Shown: positions 36,629-47,046, numbered from the stretch's first letter. The stretch is 64,000 bases of DNA from Funiculus sociatus GB2-C1 (GCF_039962115.1 NZ_JAMPKJ010000002.1:124001-188000), one strand, 5' to 3'. The notes: generated by a model not told the origin, from the letters alone. Numbers and translations are program-made.

Positions 36629-37090
36629 TTAGCTATGAGGCTCTACTTTTTTAAAGACTCTCAGCACTAAAAAACACAACAAAGCACCAATTAAGCTTAT
36701 CTGCCATAACCCACAACCTGCGGCAATTCCCAACGCCGCAGAAACCCAAATAGCAGCAGCAGAAGTGAGTCCGTGAATTTTAATCTTTTTCCTCGATTCC
36801 TGCTGCGATTCCCGTAAAATTTCCCCAGCACCTAAAAACCCAATACCCGCTGTAATTCCTTGAATTACTCTACTTAGAGCATCAGAGTTTAGTTCATTCT
36901 CATCTACCAAAAGGGGTATTAATGTCAAAAGTGCTGCACCAAAACTTACCAGCATATGAGTTCTTAAGCCAGCTGGTTTGTTCTTTAGTTCGCGTTCTAT
37001 ACCGATAATCGCTCCAACAAGCATAGCAAAGCATAGCCTGAAGCTGATGCCTAACCAATCATTCGGGGAAAGTAAGTAAGTTTGTGACAA
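36629..37090 (-). CDS. MgtC/SapB family membrane protein
   Basis: 153 residues with four to five membrane spans. MgtC signature regions: [54 protein letters not shown] and [19 protein letters not shown]. The start appears to be TTG at 37090, since no ATG precedes the conserved N-terminus. MgtC proteins influence magnesium starvation survival and F-type ATPase activity in pathogens; in cyanobacteria the role is not settled. Confidence 0.85.
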   Translation of the reverse strand: MSQTYLLSPNDWLGISFRLCFAMLVGAIIGIERELKNKPAGLRTHMLVSFGAALLTLIPLLVDENELNSDALSRVIQGITAGIGFLGAGEILRESQQESRKKIKIHGLTSAAAIWVSAALGIAAGCGLWQISLIGALLCFLVLRVFKKVEPHS

Positions 37091-37148
37091 TTTTGTACTG
37101 GAAGAAGGAATACTTCAACCAGTTTAAGTTACAAGCTGTTTTGGGTAA

Positions 37149-37233
37149 CGGAGAGGGAGGGATTCGAACTCTCGGAACCTTTCGGTTCACTCGATTTCAA
37201 GTCGAGCGCATTAGACCACTCTGCCACCTCTCC
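37149..37233 (-). tRNA. tRNA-Ser (anticodon TGA)
   Basis: Reading the minus strand from 37233: acceptor GGAGAGG, anticodon stem-loop CTCGACTTGAAATCGAG with anticodon TGA, a long variable arm (GAACCGAAAGGTTC) typical of serine tRNA, the T-loop TTCGAATC and acceptor CCTCTCC. 85 bases; CCA is not encoded. Confidence 0.95.
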
Positions 37234-37275
37234 AGGTTCATTTTTTTATCATATCAAGATTGGTGGATCTTTTGA

Positions 37276-38202
37276 CTACTGGCTGAGGATTGATTGTACT
37301 GACTCTTGGCGACGATAAAGAATTTGCTCGGATGCTATGTTGAAGCCACCGCCAAGCCAAACGAGGGAGACTTGGGAGACGACACCGTTTTGCAGGGAAA
37401 CAAGGGAGAAGTTACGCAAGCGATCGCTTGGTGTCTGAATAATCCGGGGTACACTTGCCGCATTTAAGTAAACTGTGCCTTCTGCGCCGACATAGATAGG
37501 GTTTCGCAGCTCTTTAGTATGACGCAGTTGGTGGTGCATATGACCGAAGGTAACTAGGGCAATGGTTTTACCCTGGTTGCGAGATTGAGCGATCGCATCC
37601 GCAAAATCCGGATCGCCATAGTCGCCGCCGATGGGATACCAATCTTTCCCGCAAGGATCTTCTGCGCGATCGCCTAACCCGATTGGGCCATTGTGTCCCA
37701 TAAAAATGATAGTTTCATAAGCGGCGCTATTTGCTGCCGCGACGATGCGCTCGGTGGATTCTGCAAAATTCGTTACTTTGTAACGCTCTTGATAGAATTC
37801 CGCATTTTTCCAAACCAAGCCACCCCAGCTAAAGGGACGACTCCCGACCACACTTAAATTGAGTTCTGGAAAGTCGAGCTTACCATAGCCGACATGGGCT
37901 TCTCCCAGTAAATCCAATTGTTCCTGCACTCGGTCTTCTTTTTCACGGTCGTAGGGACACCGCTTTCTACCCCAATCTGAGGCACTATACCAAGCGTCAT
38001 GGTTGCCCATAATTGCTGCTTTGGGGAGATTGAGAGATGCGATCGCCTCTACTACATCCACCGATTCATTACCAAAATCCCCCACAAACAGCACCAAATC
38101 AACACCTAGATGCTTGAGGGCTAGTTCGTCCTCAGCTTCCCATTGGTCGTGAACATCTCCCACAACAGCGATTTTGATGGATTTCTCTTGATAACTCGTC
38201 AT
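37276..38202 (-). CDS. Calcineurin-like metallophosphoesterase (TIGR04168-like)
   Basis: Start at ATG 38202 with a G-rich RBS (GGGGGTAGG); 308 residues. Metal-binding motifs appear in order: [41 protein letters not shown] and [10 protein letters not shown]. The sequence fits the cyanobacterial/plant TIGR04168 group. The substrate is unknown. It is divergent from nadA. Confidence 0.85.
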   Translation of the reverse strand: MTSYQEKSIKIAVVGDVHDQWEAEDELALKHLGVDLVLFVGDFGNESVDVVEAIASLNLPKAAIMGNHDAWYSASDWGRKRCPYDREKEDRVQEQLDLLGEAHVGYGKLDFPELNLSVVGSRPFSWGGLVWKNAEFYQERYKVTNFAESTERIVAAANSAAYETIIFMGHNGPIGLGDRAEDPCGKDWYPIGGDYGDPDFADAIAQSRNQGKTIALVTFGHMHHQLRHTKELRNPIYVGAEGTVYLNAASVPRIIQTPSDRLRNFSLVSLQNGVVSQVSLVWLGGGFNIASEQILYRRQESVQSILSQ

Positions 38203-38357
38203 GCCTACCCCCTTGCCTATATTCCAGAATAGCAATCTGAGGAACGAGAGAAATTTCTTATATAAAAAACCTAATCCCCCACAGCAGCTTTTGGTAAAAA
38301 CAACTATAATTACTGATTACACCCCTAGCAACTTGGTACTCAAGGCATCTTTTAACT

Positions 38358-39332
38358 GTGTTTACCAATACACTTCCCCAGCGCACTATTACCCAGACCG
38401 ACGCACTCCCTTACGATTTGTTTGAGGCAATAAAAGCCTTAAAAGAGAAGCTTAACGCCGTTATTATTGCCCATTACTATCAAGACCCTGATATTCAGGA
38501 TGTAGCAGATTATATCGGGGATTCCTTAGAACTTTCTCGCAGAGCAGCCAGCACCGATGCTGATGTCATCGTCTTTGCAGGGGTTCACTTTATGGCGGAA
38601 ACGGCCAAAATTCTCAATCCAGATAAACTGGTGTTGCTGCCAGATTTGGACGCAGGTTGCTCTTTGGCAGATAGTTGTCCGCCGGATGCCTTTGCCAAAT
38701 TTAAAGCTGCTCATCCCGGACATTTGGTGGTTTCTTATATTAACTGCTCCGCTGAAATTAAGGCGATGAGCGATATTATTTGCACAAGTTCTAACGCGGT
38801 TAAAATTGTCAACCAAATCCCAGAAAATCAACCGATAATTTTTGCTCCCGACCGAAATTTAGGGCGATATGTTATGGAGCAAACTGGGCGAGACTTGGTG
38901 CTGTGGCAAGGTAGTTGTATTGTCCATGAAACCTTCTCTGAAAAGAAGATTATCCAGCTAAAAATTCAACATCCAAATGCTGAGGTAATTGCTCACCCTG
39001 AGTGCGAACCTCCAGTTTTGCGCCACGCCAATTATATTGGATCTACTTCTGCTCTGCTGAATTATTCTCAAGCAAGTGATAGCCGGGAATTTATTGTTGC
39101 TACTGAGCCGGGGATTATCCATCAAATGCAGAAGCGGGAGCCGAATAAAAAGTTTATTCCAGCGCCGCCGATGAATAATTGTGCTTGCAATGAGTGTCCG
39201 TTTATGCGGTTAAATACGCTGGAGAAGCTTTATTTAGCGATGAAAAATCGAACGCCAGAGGTGACTTTACCGGAGGAAATGCGAGTTGCAGCGTTGCGTC
39301 CAATGCAGCGGATGTTGGAAATGAGTATTTAA
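38358..39332 (+). CDS. nadA: Quinolinate synthase
   Basis: 324 residues, starting with GTG at 38358. It condenses iminoaspartate and dihydroxyacetone phosphate to quinolinate for NAD synthesis. The three Cys ligands of the [4Fe-4S] cluster are seen in [13 protein letters not shown] (about residue 100), [12 protein letters not shown] and [35 protein letters not shown] is the typical N-terminal motif. Full length. Confidence 0.96.
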   Translation: MFTNTLPQRTITQTDALPYDLFEAIKALKEKLNAVIIAHYYQDPDIQDVADYIGDSLELSRRAASTDADVIVFAGVHFMAETAKILNPDKLVLLPDLDAGCSLADSCPPDAFAKFKAAHPGHLVVSYINCSAEIKAMSDIICTSSNAVKIVNQIPENQPIIFAPDRNLGRYVMEQTGRDLVLWQGSCIVHETFSEKKIIQLKIQHPNAEVIAHPECEPPVLRHANYIGSTSALLNYSQASDSREFIVATEPGIIHQMQKREPNKKFIPAPPMNNCACNECPFMRLNTLEKLYLAMKNRTPEVTLPEEMRVAALRPMQRMLEMSI

Positions 39333-39666
39333 TTGAACCTTTTTATTAGCCCTTTTTCAGGAGATTCTCAAAGGATTTCTCTAGTGTTTGGGCTTTAAGG
39401 TGTCGCTTTTTCTTAGCCCCCCTTAAAAAGGGGGGTTGGGGGGATCAAAGCATAGTTGTCATCGGTGCAAATCCCTCCTAGTTAAAAATAATTGTAGGTT
39501 GGTTTGAGGCACGAAACCCAAGGGAGCAGCCCGTTTTTGCAAAAATACCTGGCGATTGGAAATCGCGGCTACACAAACCAAGTCCGCCTGCGCGGACTCA
39601 ATTGGGCGATTTGCAAATACGGGATGCTCCCCGAAACCCAACTACGCTTTAGCTAAAATCGGAAAA
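39333..39666. other. Repeat-filled intergenic stretch
   Basis: It holds CCCCCCTTAAAAAGGGGGGT (39416-39435) with GGGGGGATC, then a TAGGTTGG...GAAACCCAA type repeat (39491-39520), and then 39558-39603, which matches the reverse complement of 60784-60829. No gene is seen, although an open frame runs into the following gene from the last repeat. Confidence 0.7.
39558..39603 (+). repeat. Dispersed repeat GCGGCTACACAAAC (copy 1)
   Basis: GGAAATCGCGGCTACACAAA, then CAAGTCCGCCTGCGCGGACT, recurs inverted with one or two changes at 60784-60829. The second half is itself a palindrome (AGTCCGC/GCGGACT). Confidence 0.75.
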
Positions 39667-40281
39667 ATGAGTAAAGAGTGTTTAATTGTTTTTACTCGCT
39701 ATCCAGAACCGGGAAAAGCGAAGACTCGATTAATTCCGGCTTTGGGAACCCAAGGTGCGGCAAATCTTCATCGTCAGTTAACTGAATATACTCTTTCACG
39801 GGTTAGGGAACTCCAGGGGGAACGTCCTACGAGTGTGGAAGTTTATTTTTCTGGCGGTAGTCAACAGCTGATGCAAGACTGGCTAGGGGCTGATTTTGTC
39901 TGTAAGCCTCAAGTTGATGGAGATTTAGGGTTGCGGATAGTGTCGGCGTTTGATGGTGCTTTTAGTAACGGGATAGAGGGTGCTTTGATTATTGGCACTG
40001 ATTGCCCCGATTTGAGTGCGAAAATTATGTCAGAAGCGTTTGATGGGCTAATTCTGCACGATTTGGTTTTGGGGCCAGCGTTGGATGGAGGATATTATTT
40101 AATAGGTTTGCGTCGGGTTTTTCCCCAACTGTTTGCGGAAATTCCTTGGGGAACTTCGGATGTGTTGGCAAAAACTATAGCGATCGCGTCCTCTATGAAT
40201 TTGAGTATAGCTTATCTTCCACCTCTGGCTGATATTGACCGTCCAGAGGATTTGGCACAACTTAAAAATTTTGAATTGTAG
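39667..40281 (+). CDS. TIGR04282-type glycosyltransferase
   Basis: ATG 39667; 204 residues. CLIVFTRYPEPGKAKTRL is the nucleotide-sugar-binding start of this group, and IGTDCPDLS, LGPALDGGYYLIGL and EIPWGTSDVL are its other hallmarks. The group was defined from neighbourhoods proposed to make arsenosugars. The next gene (TIGR04283 type) follows after 37 bases with its own RBS, so the two form an operon. No ArsM or radical-SAM partner is in the window, so an arsenic link is not shown here. Confidence 0.85.
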   Translation: MSKECLIVFTRYPEPGKAKTRLIPALGTQGAANLHRQLTEYTLSRVRELQGERPTSVEVYFSGGSQQLMQDWLGADFVCKPQVDGDLGLRIVSAFDGAFSNGIEGALIIGTDCPDLSAKIMSEAFDGLILHDLVLGPALDGGYYLIGLRRVFPQLFAEIPWGTSDVLAKTIAIASSMNLSIAYLPPLADIDRPEDLAQLKNFEL

Positions 40282-40318
40282 AGATGCGATATATCGCGTC
40301 TAGAGTTAGGAGTCATGA

Positions 40319-41008
40319 GTGACAGAAGCACCAAGGATTTCGGTTATTATTCCAGTTTTAAATGAGGCTTCCCGAATTAGATTAAATTTAGCAAGCTTTG
40401 AAAAGACGACAAATGTGGAAGTGATTGTGGTGGATGGGGGAAGTCAGGATGAAACTGTCGCTATAGCTAAATCTTTGGGTGTACAAGTTCTGTCTACTGC
40501 TGCTGGTCGCGATCGCCAAATGAATGTGGGTGCTAAAGTTGCTACAGGGGATATTCTGCTATTTCTTCATGCGGATAGTCGTTTACCTTTTGGTTTCGAT
40601 GCTATGGTTCGCCAAGCATTAGCTGAAAGAGGAACAATTGCTGGTGCATTTGAGTTGAAGATTGATGCACGGATGCGATCGCTTCGTCTGGTAGAAAAGA
40701 TGGTAAATTGGCGATCGCGCTTTTTGCATCTACCCTACGGTGATCAAGCAATCTTTTTGAAAGCATCGGTTTTTCACGAGATTGGGGGTTTTCCCAATCT
40801 CCCAATTATGGAAGATTTTGAATTTATCCTTCGCCTGCGACGTTTGGGAAATGTTACTCTTGTCCCCGCTTCCGTGTTGACTTCTGCACGTCGTTGGCAA
40901 AAACTTGGGGTGCTAAAAACTACCTTAATTAATCAGATTGTAATTATTGGTTATTTCCTGGGATTTTCCCCCTCTCGACTTGCAGAATTTTATCGCACTA
41001 GGAAGTAA
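40319..41008 (+). CDS. TIGR04283-type GT2 glycosyltransferase
   Basis: GTG 40319 with AGGAG six bases upstream; 229 residues. GT-A features: ISVIIPVLNEASRI, VIVVDGGSQDETV, GDILLFLHADSRLP (metal-binding DxD region) and FLHLPYGDQAIFLKAS. A hydrophobic C-terminal segment (INQIVIIGYFLGF) may contact the membrane. It pairs with the preceding transferase. Confidence 0.87.
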   Translation: MTEAPRISVIIPVLNEASRIRLNLASFEKTTNVEVIVVDGGSQDETVAIAKSLGVQVLSTAAGRDRQMNVGAKVATGDILLFLHADSRLPFGFDAMVRQALAERGTIAGAFELKIDARMRSLRLVEKMVNWRSRFLHLPYGDQAIFLKASVFHEIGGFPNLPIMEDFEFILRLRRLGNVTLVPASVLTSARRWQKLGVLKTTLINQIVIIGYFLGFSPSRLAEFYRTRK

Positions 41009-41263
41009 GTAGAGAAGTTTTCTAGGTTTTCAGTTATTATTCTTAGGATTTTTAATACCCATAATAGGGATTTATGGGAATTTCAGCCCCACCACCAACA
41101 GCCCCGGCAACTAACCTAGTGGCGTAGTAATAGATTGACATTTTGCTGCCGTTGCGCTAAATCTTGAACCGAGCCAATATCAACCAAATTACCTTTACCA
41201 AACGCGATCGCACTTTCATCATCTTCTGCAAAACTTGAAAGAGCGATCGCGCATTTTAACGCC

Positions 41264-43129
41264 TCAACCCAGCCACCTAGCAAAGTTTTGTTTCTGGGTA
41301 TCGTCTGGAGACTCCACTGGGACAATTTTATAGGAAGTCGGACGAGGCTCTGCCAAAGTCACCAGACTTGTGCGGAGTTCATCTTGATGGAAAACTGTAA
41401 CTTGGATAGTGTTACCTGGATTGTAATCTTTCAGGCGATCGCTCAAATTTTGCGCCGTCACCCGAAAACCGTCTATCGCCAGCAACTCATCTCCCGCATC
41501 AATTCCGGCTAACTGCGCCGGAGAACCCGCCTCCACAAATTTGAGCATTTCCCGCCCGTTTTCTGTCTTCGCCGTCACCCCCAGGTAAGCAACTGGTTCC
41601 TCTTTTTCCCCAACCAAGCGCAAGCCAAAAGGTGACAAATACTCATCAAAAGGTAGCTCATCGGTTCCGTCAACGTATCGAGCAAAAAACTCCTTCAAAT
41701 CTGTTTCAGCAACCGATTCAATTACTTGCTGCAACTCTTCTGGAGTAAAACCGACTTCATCTTGCCCAAATTGCTGCCACATTTGCCGCATCACATCATC
41801 AAGCGATCGCTTATTTTCATGACGCGCTCGAATCAGCAAATCTAGCAAAAATGATACCATTTCCCCCTTTAAATAGTAGGAAATCTGAGAATTTCCACTA
41901 TTAGCATCCGGGCGATAAAGCTTAATCCAAGCATCAAAACTCGACTCGCTTGCGGGTTGCACCCGTCTCCCCGGTGTTGTTTGTAACCGGGTAATCTCCT
42001 TACCCAACTCATTCAAGAAAGACTTAATATCATATATCCCAGCCCGAAACGGAATCACTAAGTCGTAATAACTCGTCGTCCCCTCACTAAACCACAGAGA
42101 AGGCGTGTAATTTTCTCCGGTATAATCAAACACCTCCAGCGCTTTCGGGCGGATGCGCTTAACGTTCCACAGGTGAAAGAACTCATGCGCCACCAACTGC
42201 ATGAAGCGATTGTACTTATCCGGTTCGCGAAACCCGAAACGGTGGTAATTCAAGGTGCAAGAGTTCTTATGTTCCAAGCCACCAGCCCCCGTAGAAGCTA
42301 GATGCAGCAAAAACACATATCTGTCATAAGGTAAACCCCCATACAGTTGAGCTTCCACCTCAATAATTTTCTGGATATCCGGAATCATTCGCTCTGCTTC
42401 CGCGTTACCCTTTCCCCAGATAGCTAATTCATGGGGTTTTCCCATAACCTCAAAGTGATACAACTGATGAGTCCCAATCTCGAAGGGACTATCTACCAGC
42501 GTGTCAAAATCAGGAGCCAGGAAGGTATTTCGATTGTCGATTGTCGATTTTGGATAATCAGATTCCTGGTTAGATTCGGCACTTTCTGATTTTTGCCGAA
42601 CATCCCCGGAGCCAAAATTTAAAATCGGCAATTCCAAATCAGATGCAACTTGTAAGGGTGTTGTGATGTGCCACTCTGGGCGCGGCGGCACAATTGTAAT
42701 TAGAATTGGTTGTTGCTCAAATTCTGGTATATAAAATAACAAGGCTGCGCTGTTAAAATAGCCGTGAGTTGCGTCCAGATGATTTGTCCGCACTGTTAGC
42801 TCGTTAGCAAATACACGGTAATTTACTGTAACTTTTGACACACCATTTGTGTCTACTTGCCAATGATTTTTACTTAATTTGCGCCACGTCAGAGGTTGGT
42901 CGCCGGAATAAGCAGAAAAATTTTGCAGATGCTTGGAATACTCGCGCACCAGATAGGAACCAGGAGTCCACACAGGCATTTTTAAATCCAGAACCTGTAG
43001 CTGCCAGTCCCGTAGAGTTAAAGATACCTCAAATAAATGGGATTCGGGTTCGCGGATTGCCACCAGGTAATGAATTTTTGGTGCGGTCTGAGGTAAATAG
43101 CGATCGCGAACAACGGTTGCTTGTGTCAT
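41264..43129 (-). CDS. M61 family aminopeptidase with PDZ domain
   Basis: A 621-residue glycyl-aminopeptidase-like enzyme. The zinc site is HEFFHLWNVKRIRP (HExxH, about residue 313), with the third ligand in LWFSEGTTSYYD. The N-terminal beta domain is typical (WTPGSYLVREYSKHLQNFSA). A PDZ domain lies near the C-terminus (VAYLGVTAKTENGREMLKFV, AGIDAGDELLAIDGF). A low-complexity insert (about 178-200) looks recently acquired. No signal peptide is evident. Confidence 0.9.
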   Translation of the reverse strand: MTQATVVRDRYLPQTAPKIHYLVAIREPESHLFEVSLTLRDWQLQVLDLKMPVWTPGSYLVREYSKHLQNFSAYSGDQPLTWRKLSKNHWQVDTNGVSKVTVNYRVFANELTVRTNHLDATHGYFNSAALLFYIPEFEQQPILITIVPPRPEWHITTPLQVASDLELPILNFGSGDVRQKSESAESNQESDYPKSTIDNRNTFLAPDFDTLVDSPFEIGTHQLYHFEVMGKPHELAIWGKGNAEAERMIPDIQKIIEVEAQLYGGLPYDRYVFLLHLASTGAGGLEHKNSCTLNYHRFGFREPDKYNRFMQLVAHEFFHLWNVKRIRPKALEVFDYTGENYTPSLWFSEGTTSYYDLVIPFRAGIYDIKSFLNELGKEITRLQTTPGRRVQPASESSFDAWIKLYRPDANSGNSQISYYLKGEMVSFLLDLLIRARHENKRSLDDVMRQMWQQFGQDEVGFTPEELQQVIESVAETDLKEFFARYVDGTDELPFDEYLSPFGLRLVGEKEEPVAYLGVTAKTENGREMLKFVEAGSPAQLAGIDAGDELLAIDGFRVTAQNLSDRLKDYNPGNTIQVTVFHQDELRTSLVTLAEPRPTSYKIVPVESPDDTQKQNFARWLG

Positions 43130-43238
43130 TTTTAATTTTTATGGGGAACTATTAACTAATGTAGCGATTAGCCAGTTGTCCGTCGGCGTGGGAAGGTGGA
43201 ATCCCAATCCCACTTTCCCACTCTTACCTGAGTACTAC

Positions 43239-43922
43239 CTAAATTCGTCCCGCCAGATGGGTTAGTTGCTTGAGGTTAGTTAAATGTAGCGTCTGACGTG
43301 CCGGATTGATCTTGATCCAGCCTTTACTATCCAGTTTCCCCATAATTTTTGTCGTGTCCTCGACGCTGATATCTGTGACATTAGCCAAATCTTTAAAGGG
43401 GATATTAAAGATTTCTGTTCCCGTCTCAGTGGATTCGCCATAGTTTTCTCCCAAACCCACTAGAGTATTGGCTAATTTCACAGCTGGCGGCTGATGGCGC
43501 ATTTGAAATCGTAAGTTAGTTTGGCGCAGACGCTTCACCATCAGTTGCAACATTCGGTGATGCAATTGCGGATCTTTGAAAAGAGTTTGAATAAACCGCT
43601 GGGCGGAGACACTGAGCAATTCTACTGATGAGAGAGCAATTACATCGGTGGAACGGGGAGATTCATCGAGAATTGCCATTTCCCCAAAAAAATCACCTCT
43701 GCCCAATATCGCCAAGGTAACGACATCTTCCCCAGAGAGACGACGTACTTTTACCCAACCTGACACTAAAAAGTAAACTGCATTGCCCCAAGCGTCTTCC
43801 ATCAAAACAGCTCTATCTGATGGGTATTCGTGATCGACTGCAACAGACAAAAGCCATTCTAATGTCTCTGGAGCGGCAGTGTTAAATAAGGGGAAAAGCT
43901 CAGAAAAAGCTTTGGTCTGCAT
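43239..43922 (-). CDS. Crp/Fnr-type transcription regulator, probably cAMP-binding
   Basis: 227 residues: cyclic-nucleotide-binding domain (about 10-125) and C-terminal winged helix (about 150-220). The phosphate-binding cassette GDFFGEMAILDESPRSTDVI has the Gly-Glu and Arg-Ser/Thr pairs expected for cAMP. The HTH is FKDLANVTDISVEDTTKIMG. No Fnr-type Cys cluster. A class III cyclase gene lies 6 kb away (50226), a possible source of its ligand. It resembles cyanobacterial Crp-type regulators in general; its targets are unknown. The ~290 bases upstream hold no other gene. Confidence 0.87.
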   Translation of the reverse strand: MQTKAFSELFPLFNTAAPETLEWLLSVAVDHEYPSDRAVLMEDAWGNAVYFLVSGWVKVRRLSGEDVVTLAILGRGDFFGEMAILDESPRSTDVIALSSVELLSVSAQRFIQTLFKDPQLHHRMLQLMVKRLRQTNLRFQMRHQPPAVKLANTLVGLGENYGESTETGTEIFNIPFKDLANVTDISVEDTTKIMGKLDSKGWIKINPARQTLHLTNLKQLTHLAGRI

Positions 43923-44213
43923 GAAAGGAAGTGTAAGGTGTGAAATTTTAATTTAACTTCTGAAAATACTATTATCTAGGATGGGCTATTAATCGTTTCA
44001 TTGTTTAGCTTAGATAATACCCTACCGCAATAGGTACTCTCTTTGATATAGGCTTTTGTAGTCGCCGTACAGCCTGCCTTTCATTCCTATAGCAGCGATG
44101 GGCTAAACGCGCGATCTCATCCGCCTTGGTTTGAGCTTTCGGCTTTCATCCTTCCTTGAGCCTTGAGGAAAAAGCTTCTCCTACGCTTAGATTATCATTA
44201 CCGAGGAGCCATC

Positions 44214-45383
44214 TTATCCCTTAACGCGAACAGAATCATCGTGTTTGCGATCGCTTGGCAACGGACTGAGGGTTGAGAGCTGTTGCTCAACGCTTTTTAG
44301 CAGGTGATTGAGGGCTTCTTTGTTCGGCATGGGATCGGATGAAGCGCCCTGCAAGGAGTCTGAGCCGTAGACATCGCATATTTGATTCACCTTGCGCTGA
44401 AGTTTCTCCCCAATACTCAAAGCTTCCCGCCACAGAATTGAGAGTTGCTGCTGCTTATAAGCCTTCAAAGCTTCTCCCCGAAACACTTGCAGGGTTGCCT
44501 CATCTCCATACTGGGAAGGCATAATCTGCAAGCGCAGCAACAAACTTTCTTGTTGATAACATCGCTCAATCTCAACCTTTTGATGCTGTTGGACTGGCAT
44601 TAAAGGTAAGCTTCCTATCCGCTTTAGCTCGTCGATAACTCCTTGCAAAACGGGCAGAGGCAGCCCTGAGATCGCGCAATGTAAGACGTTATCTCGACTA
44701 CAGAGAATGTTACCTTCATACAGATGGCGTTCGCAATCAATCCGATCAATTGTCCCGCTCAACGCCCGCCGCAGCAATTCTTTAAGGAGCTGCTGCGGCG
44801 AAAGAGTTGTTAAAACTGTAGAATCATAAACCTGATGGGGTGAAGGGTATGCGCCCGCTACTCGCTCTTTACTAACGGGTGTCTTTTGTCTAGCGCCCGT
44901 GTCTTTGTTGTCGCGCTTTAAATCTGATTTTCCAGTCGGTCTTTCCTGAGTTGGCCCGGAAGCAGGTTGAGCGTTTGCGCTATTGATTTCCTGTATCAAC
45001 TCCTGTGGACTATCCACAATCAAGGTTGGTAGAGTGTCCCGATTTATCCGATCAGACTTTTTGTGCAGTTTTTCCTCACCAACTCGACTGCCTGAGGGTT
45101 TGGTTGCCGGAGTTGGGGTTTGGGCATCTTGAGCTGGTTGCTGAGAATTTCCGGTATTTTTCAAGTAGGCGCTGAGCATTGCCTGTAGAGCCTCGGCTTT
45201 TATTACCTGAATTTCTAGCGAGTAGTTCTGGTAAGCCAGGATGCGGCGGAGGTAGTCTAAGGTGGCGGTATCGTCTGGATGCACCATGCCCAGTTTCAGG
45301 CAGCTGCCTTCAACGGCTAGGGGTAAGATTTGATAGTAAAGACAGGCTTCAAAGGGCAGGAGCTTGTCAATCAGTCTAAACAT
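44214..45383 (-). CDS. MshEN/GspE_N-like protein downstream of hetZ, possible PatU
   Basis: Read from ATG 45383 (MFRLIDKLLPFEACLYYQIL); a frame extending to 45485 has no ATG. The first 80 residues (LPLAVEGSCLKLGMVHPDDT) resemble the N-terminal domain of type II secretion/PilB ATPases, which can bind c-di-GMP. A polar linker follows, then a C-terminal domain (LLKELLRRALSGTIDRI, NILCSRDNVLHCAISGLPLP). No ATPase domain. In heterocyst formers patU genes lie next to hetZ, and this gene follows the HetZ-like gene on the same strand; PatU identity is inferred from position only. Confidence 0.6.
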   Translation of the reverse strand: MFRLIDKLLPFEACLYYQILPLAVEGSCLKLGMVHPDDTATLDYLRRILAYQNYSLEIQVIKAEALQAMLSAYLKNTGNSQQPAQDAQTPTPATKPSGSRVGEEKLHKKSDRINRDTLPTLIVDSPQELIQEINSANAQPASGPTQERPTGKSDLKRDNKDTGARQKTPVSKERVAGAYPSPHQVYDSTVLTTLSPQQLLKELLRRALSGTIDRIDCERHLYEGNILCSRDNVLHCAISGLPLPVLQGVIDELKRIGSLPLMPVQQHQKVEIERCYQQESLLLRLQIMPSQYGDEATLQVFRGEALKAYKQQQLSILWREALSIGEKLQRKVNQICDVYGSDSLQGASSDPMPNKEALNHLLKSVEQQLSTLSPLPSDRKHDDSVRVKG

Positions 45384-45786
45384 TTGTTTACATCTATCGA
45401 AGGTGGGATTGGAGAACCAACACGGTTCACTGAAAGCCAAATATCCAAACCCTACGATTTGTTGGGATAGCACCTCATCCAACAAATGCTATATGCCTGT
45501 TGAGTGAGGTGCCAAGGGACTAACCTACAACTATTCTTAAGCAGACCGTATTGGATTGGAAAAAAAGCAAAGACAAAGGTAAAAGGTTCTTATGCAAAAG
45601 GCAAAAAGAATTTTTCCTCCCTAGCCCCTAGTCCCTATTCCAAATATCTAAGTCCTGATTAATATCTTAGATGCACCTTCGATGGAGTTACCGCGATTGA
45701 TTAGCGGTTTAATGTCAATAAACCAGTCAATAGTTATAGTTTCGTTAAGACTATAGGGAGAGAATGCCAGTGTTTTTCGGCACGGC
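45384..45786. other. Intergenic region between HetZ-like gene and its downstream partner
   Basis: About 400 bases without a clear gene. It includes heptamer-like CCTAGCCCCTAGTCCC DNA near 45620 and AT-rich DNA that may hold a promoter for the downstream gene. Confidence 0.5.
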
Positions 45787-47046
45787 TCAGGGATCGCTCC
45801 GCAAAGCTTGAGCGGCTAAGTATAGTTTGCTCCATTCTCCCATAACTTGATGGCTTTTCATGTTCAACTCAGCCGCGATCGCTTCCATTGATTTACCATT
45901 TTTCAACAGCTCAATTAGCTGGCGACTTACCGGGGTAACGCTTTCGCACAATTGCTGCCATTGGGTGAGTGTCAGCCCAAAGCTATCCTGTACAGAGGTT
46001 TGTAGCCAATTTGCGACTAGCTCTGGCTGAGTTTTGATGGCAAAAACCCGAATCGCGTGGTAGCTGACTTTCTCCCGCAGACGATAAACTTCTTTGATCT
46101 GCAAGTTCAAGGCGCTGGCGATCGCTTCTTGAGACTTTCCTTGCAGGTAAAGCTCTAACCATGCAGCAGCTTCTTTACTGACGTTTTCAGTTAAATAACT
46201 CCTAAATTCCTGCTTAACAGCTGTCCGCATGGACATTTGTTCTTCAATTGCCTGATTTTCTTGGTATTGGGAAACCGCTTGCGCGTCTAGTAAACTCACC
46301 GGATTGTCTGCTTCATCCGGCGTCACTTCCTCAGAAACCAGTCGCACTAACTCTCCATCCGGGACGTGAGTCATGCCGCCACGCTGAGATCGACGCAGAT
46401 AGTTAACAAACCTGTACACTAACAGCGGCTGGTTGCGAATCGGTCTAAGGCAATATTCTTCAATGCTGCTCATCAGCAGGGAGTTACGAAGACGAGTGTC
46501 TTCGGTACATTTGGTAATCCAGGTAATTTGTTGTTGAATGTAGCGATCGCTATGAAGTAATTCCTGAATTACTTCCTGCAACACATCTGCTACTGCTCGC
46601 TGGCGATCGCGCGACAAAGCCACCCAAGTGCGGATTTTATTCCTCAACAACACCAAACTGCCCAGCCGCGTAGTCAAGTTGCGATAGGCACGCTCTGGCC
46701 CCACTCCTAAATAACGTTGCCGTAAAATGCGATAGCGATATTCCATCGCTTGCTTAGCAATTGTCATCTGAGTTGGGTTAAACGTTTCAAAACGCTCTAA
46801 GTCCTCGCCCATCAGCCAGCTAATAATACTTTCGTGGGTTGCTGCGCTATATTCAGGACAGTCAGATGCCAGCTCTTTTCGCCAATTCTGTGCTATTTCT
46901 TGAGCCGATGACATGGAGTTTTGAGTTCCCAGCGTCGTTTGAGTCTTCAATTCATGAGTTTGGAATCCGGACGTAGGACGAACGACACCAAACTCACTTT
47001 CCTGATCTAAAGTTTGCCCTACAAACCTCATTTCACGCCAACCCAT
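45787..47046 (-). CDS. hetZ: HetZ-like DNA-binding regulator
   Basis: 419 residues from ATG 47046; ATG 46914 (MSSAQEIAQNWRKELA) is an alternative that loses 44 low-complexity residues. Two helix-turn-helix-like regions near the C-terminus are KSQEAIASALNLQIKEVYRL and KSMEAIAAELNMKSHQVMGE, followed by WSKLYLAAQALRS. This matches what I know of HetZ, a regulator of early heterocyst differentiation in Nostoc, which also occurs in non-heterocystous filamentous species. The identification rests on recalled family features, not a search. It is divergent from the sensor kinase and followed by a possible patU. Confidence 0.65.
   Translation of the reverse strand: MGWREMRFVGQTLDQESEFGVVRPTSGFQTHELKTQTTLGTQNSMSSAQEIAQNWRKELASDCPEYSAATHESIISWLMGEDLERFETFNPTQMTIAKQAMEYRYRILRQRYLGVGPERAYRNLTTRLGSLVLLRNKIRTWVALSRDRQRAVADVLQEVIQELLHSDRYIQQQITWITKCTEDTRLRNSLLMSSIEEYCLRPIRNQPLLVYRFVNYLRRSQRGGMTHVPDGELVRLVSEEVTPDEADNPVSLLDAQAVSQYQENQAIEEQMSMRTAVKQEFRSYLTENVSKEAAAWLELYLQGKSQEAIASALNLQIKEVYRLREKVSYHAIRVFAIKTQPELVANWLQTSVQDSFGLTLTQWQQLCESVTPVSRQLIELLKNGKSMEAIAAELNMKSHQVMGEWSKLYLAAQALRSDP

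Noticed and set aside
39667-41008. Arsenosugar biosynthesis cluster
   Set aside because: Only the two glycosyltransferases are present; no arsenite methyltransferase or radical-SAM arsenosugar gene is in the window.
41116-41325. 69-codon open frame downstream of and overlapping the M61 peptidase gene
   Set aside because: No RBS or recognisable family, and it overlaps the end of a well-supported gene in another frame.
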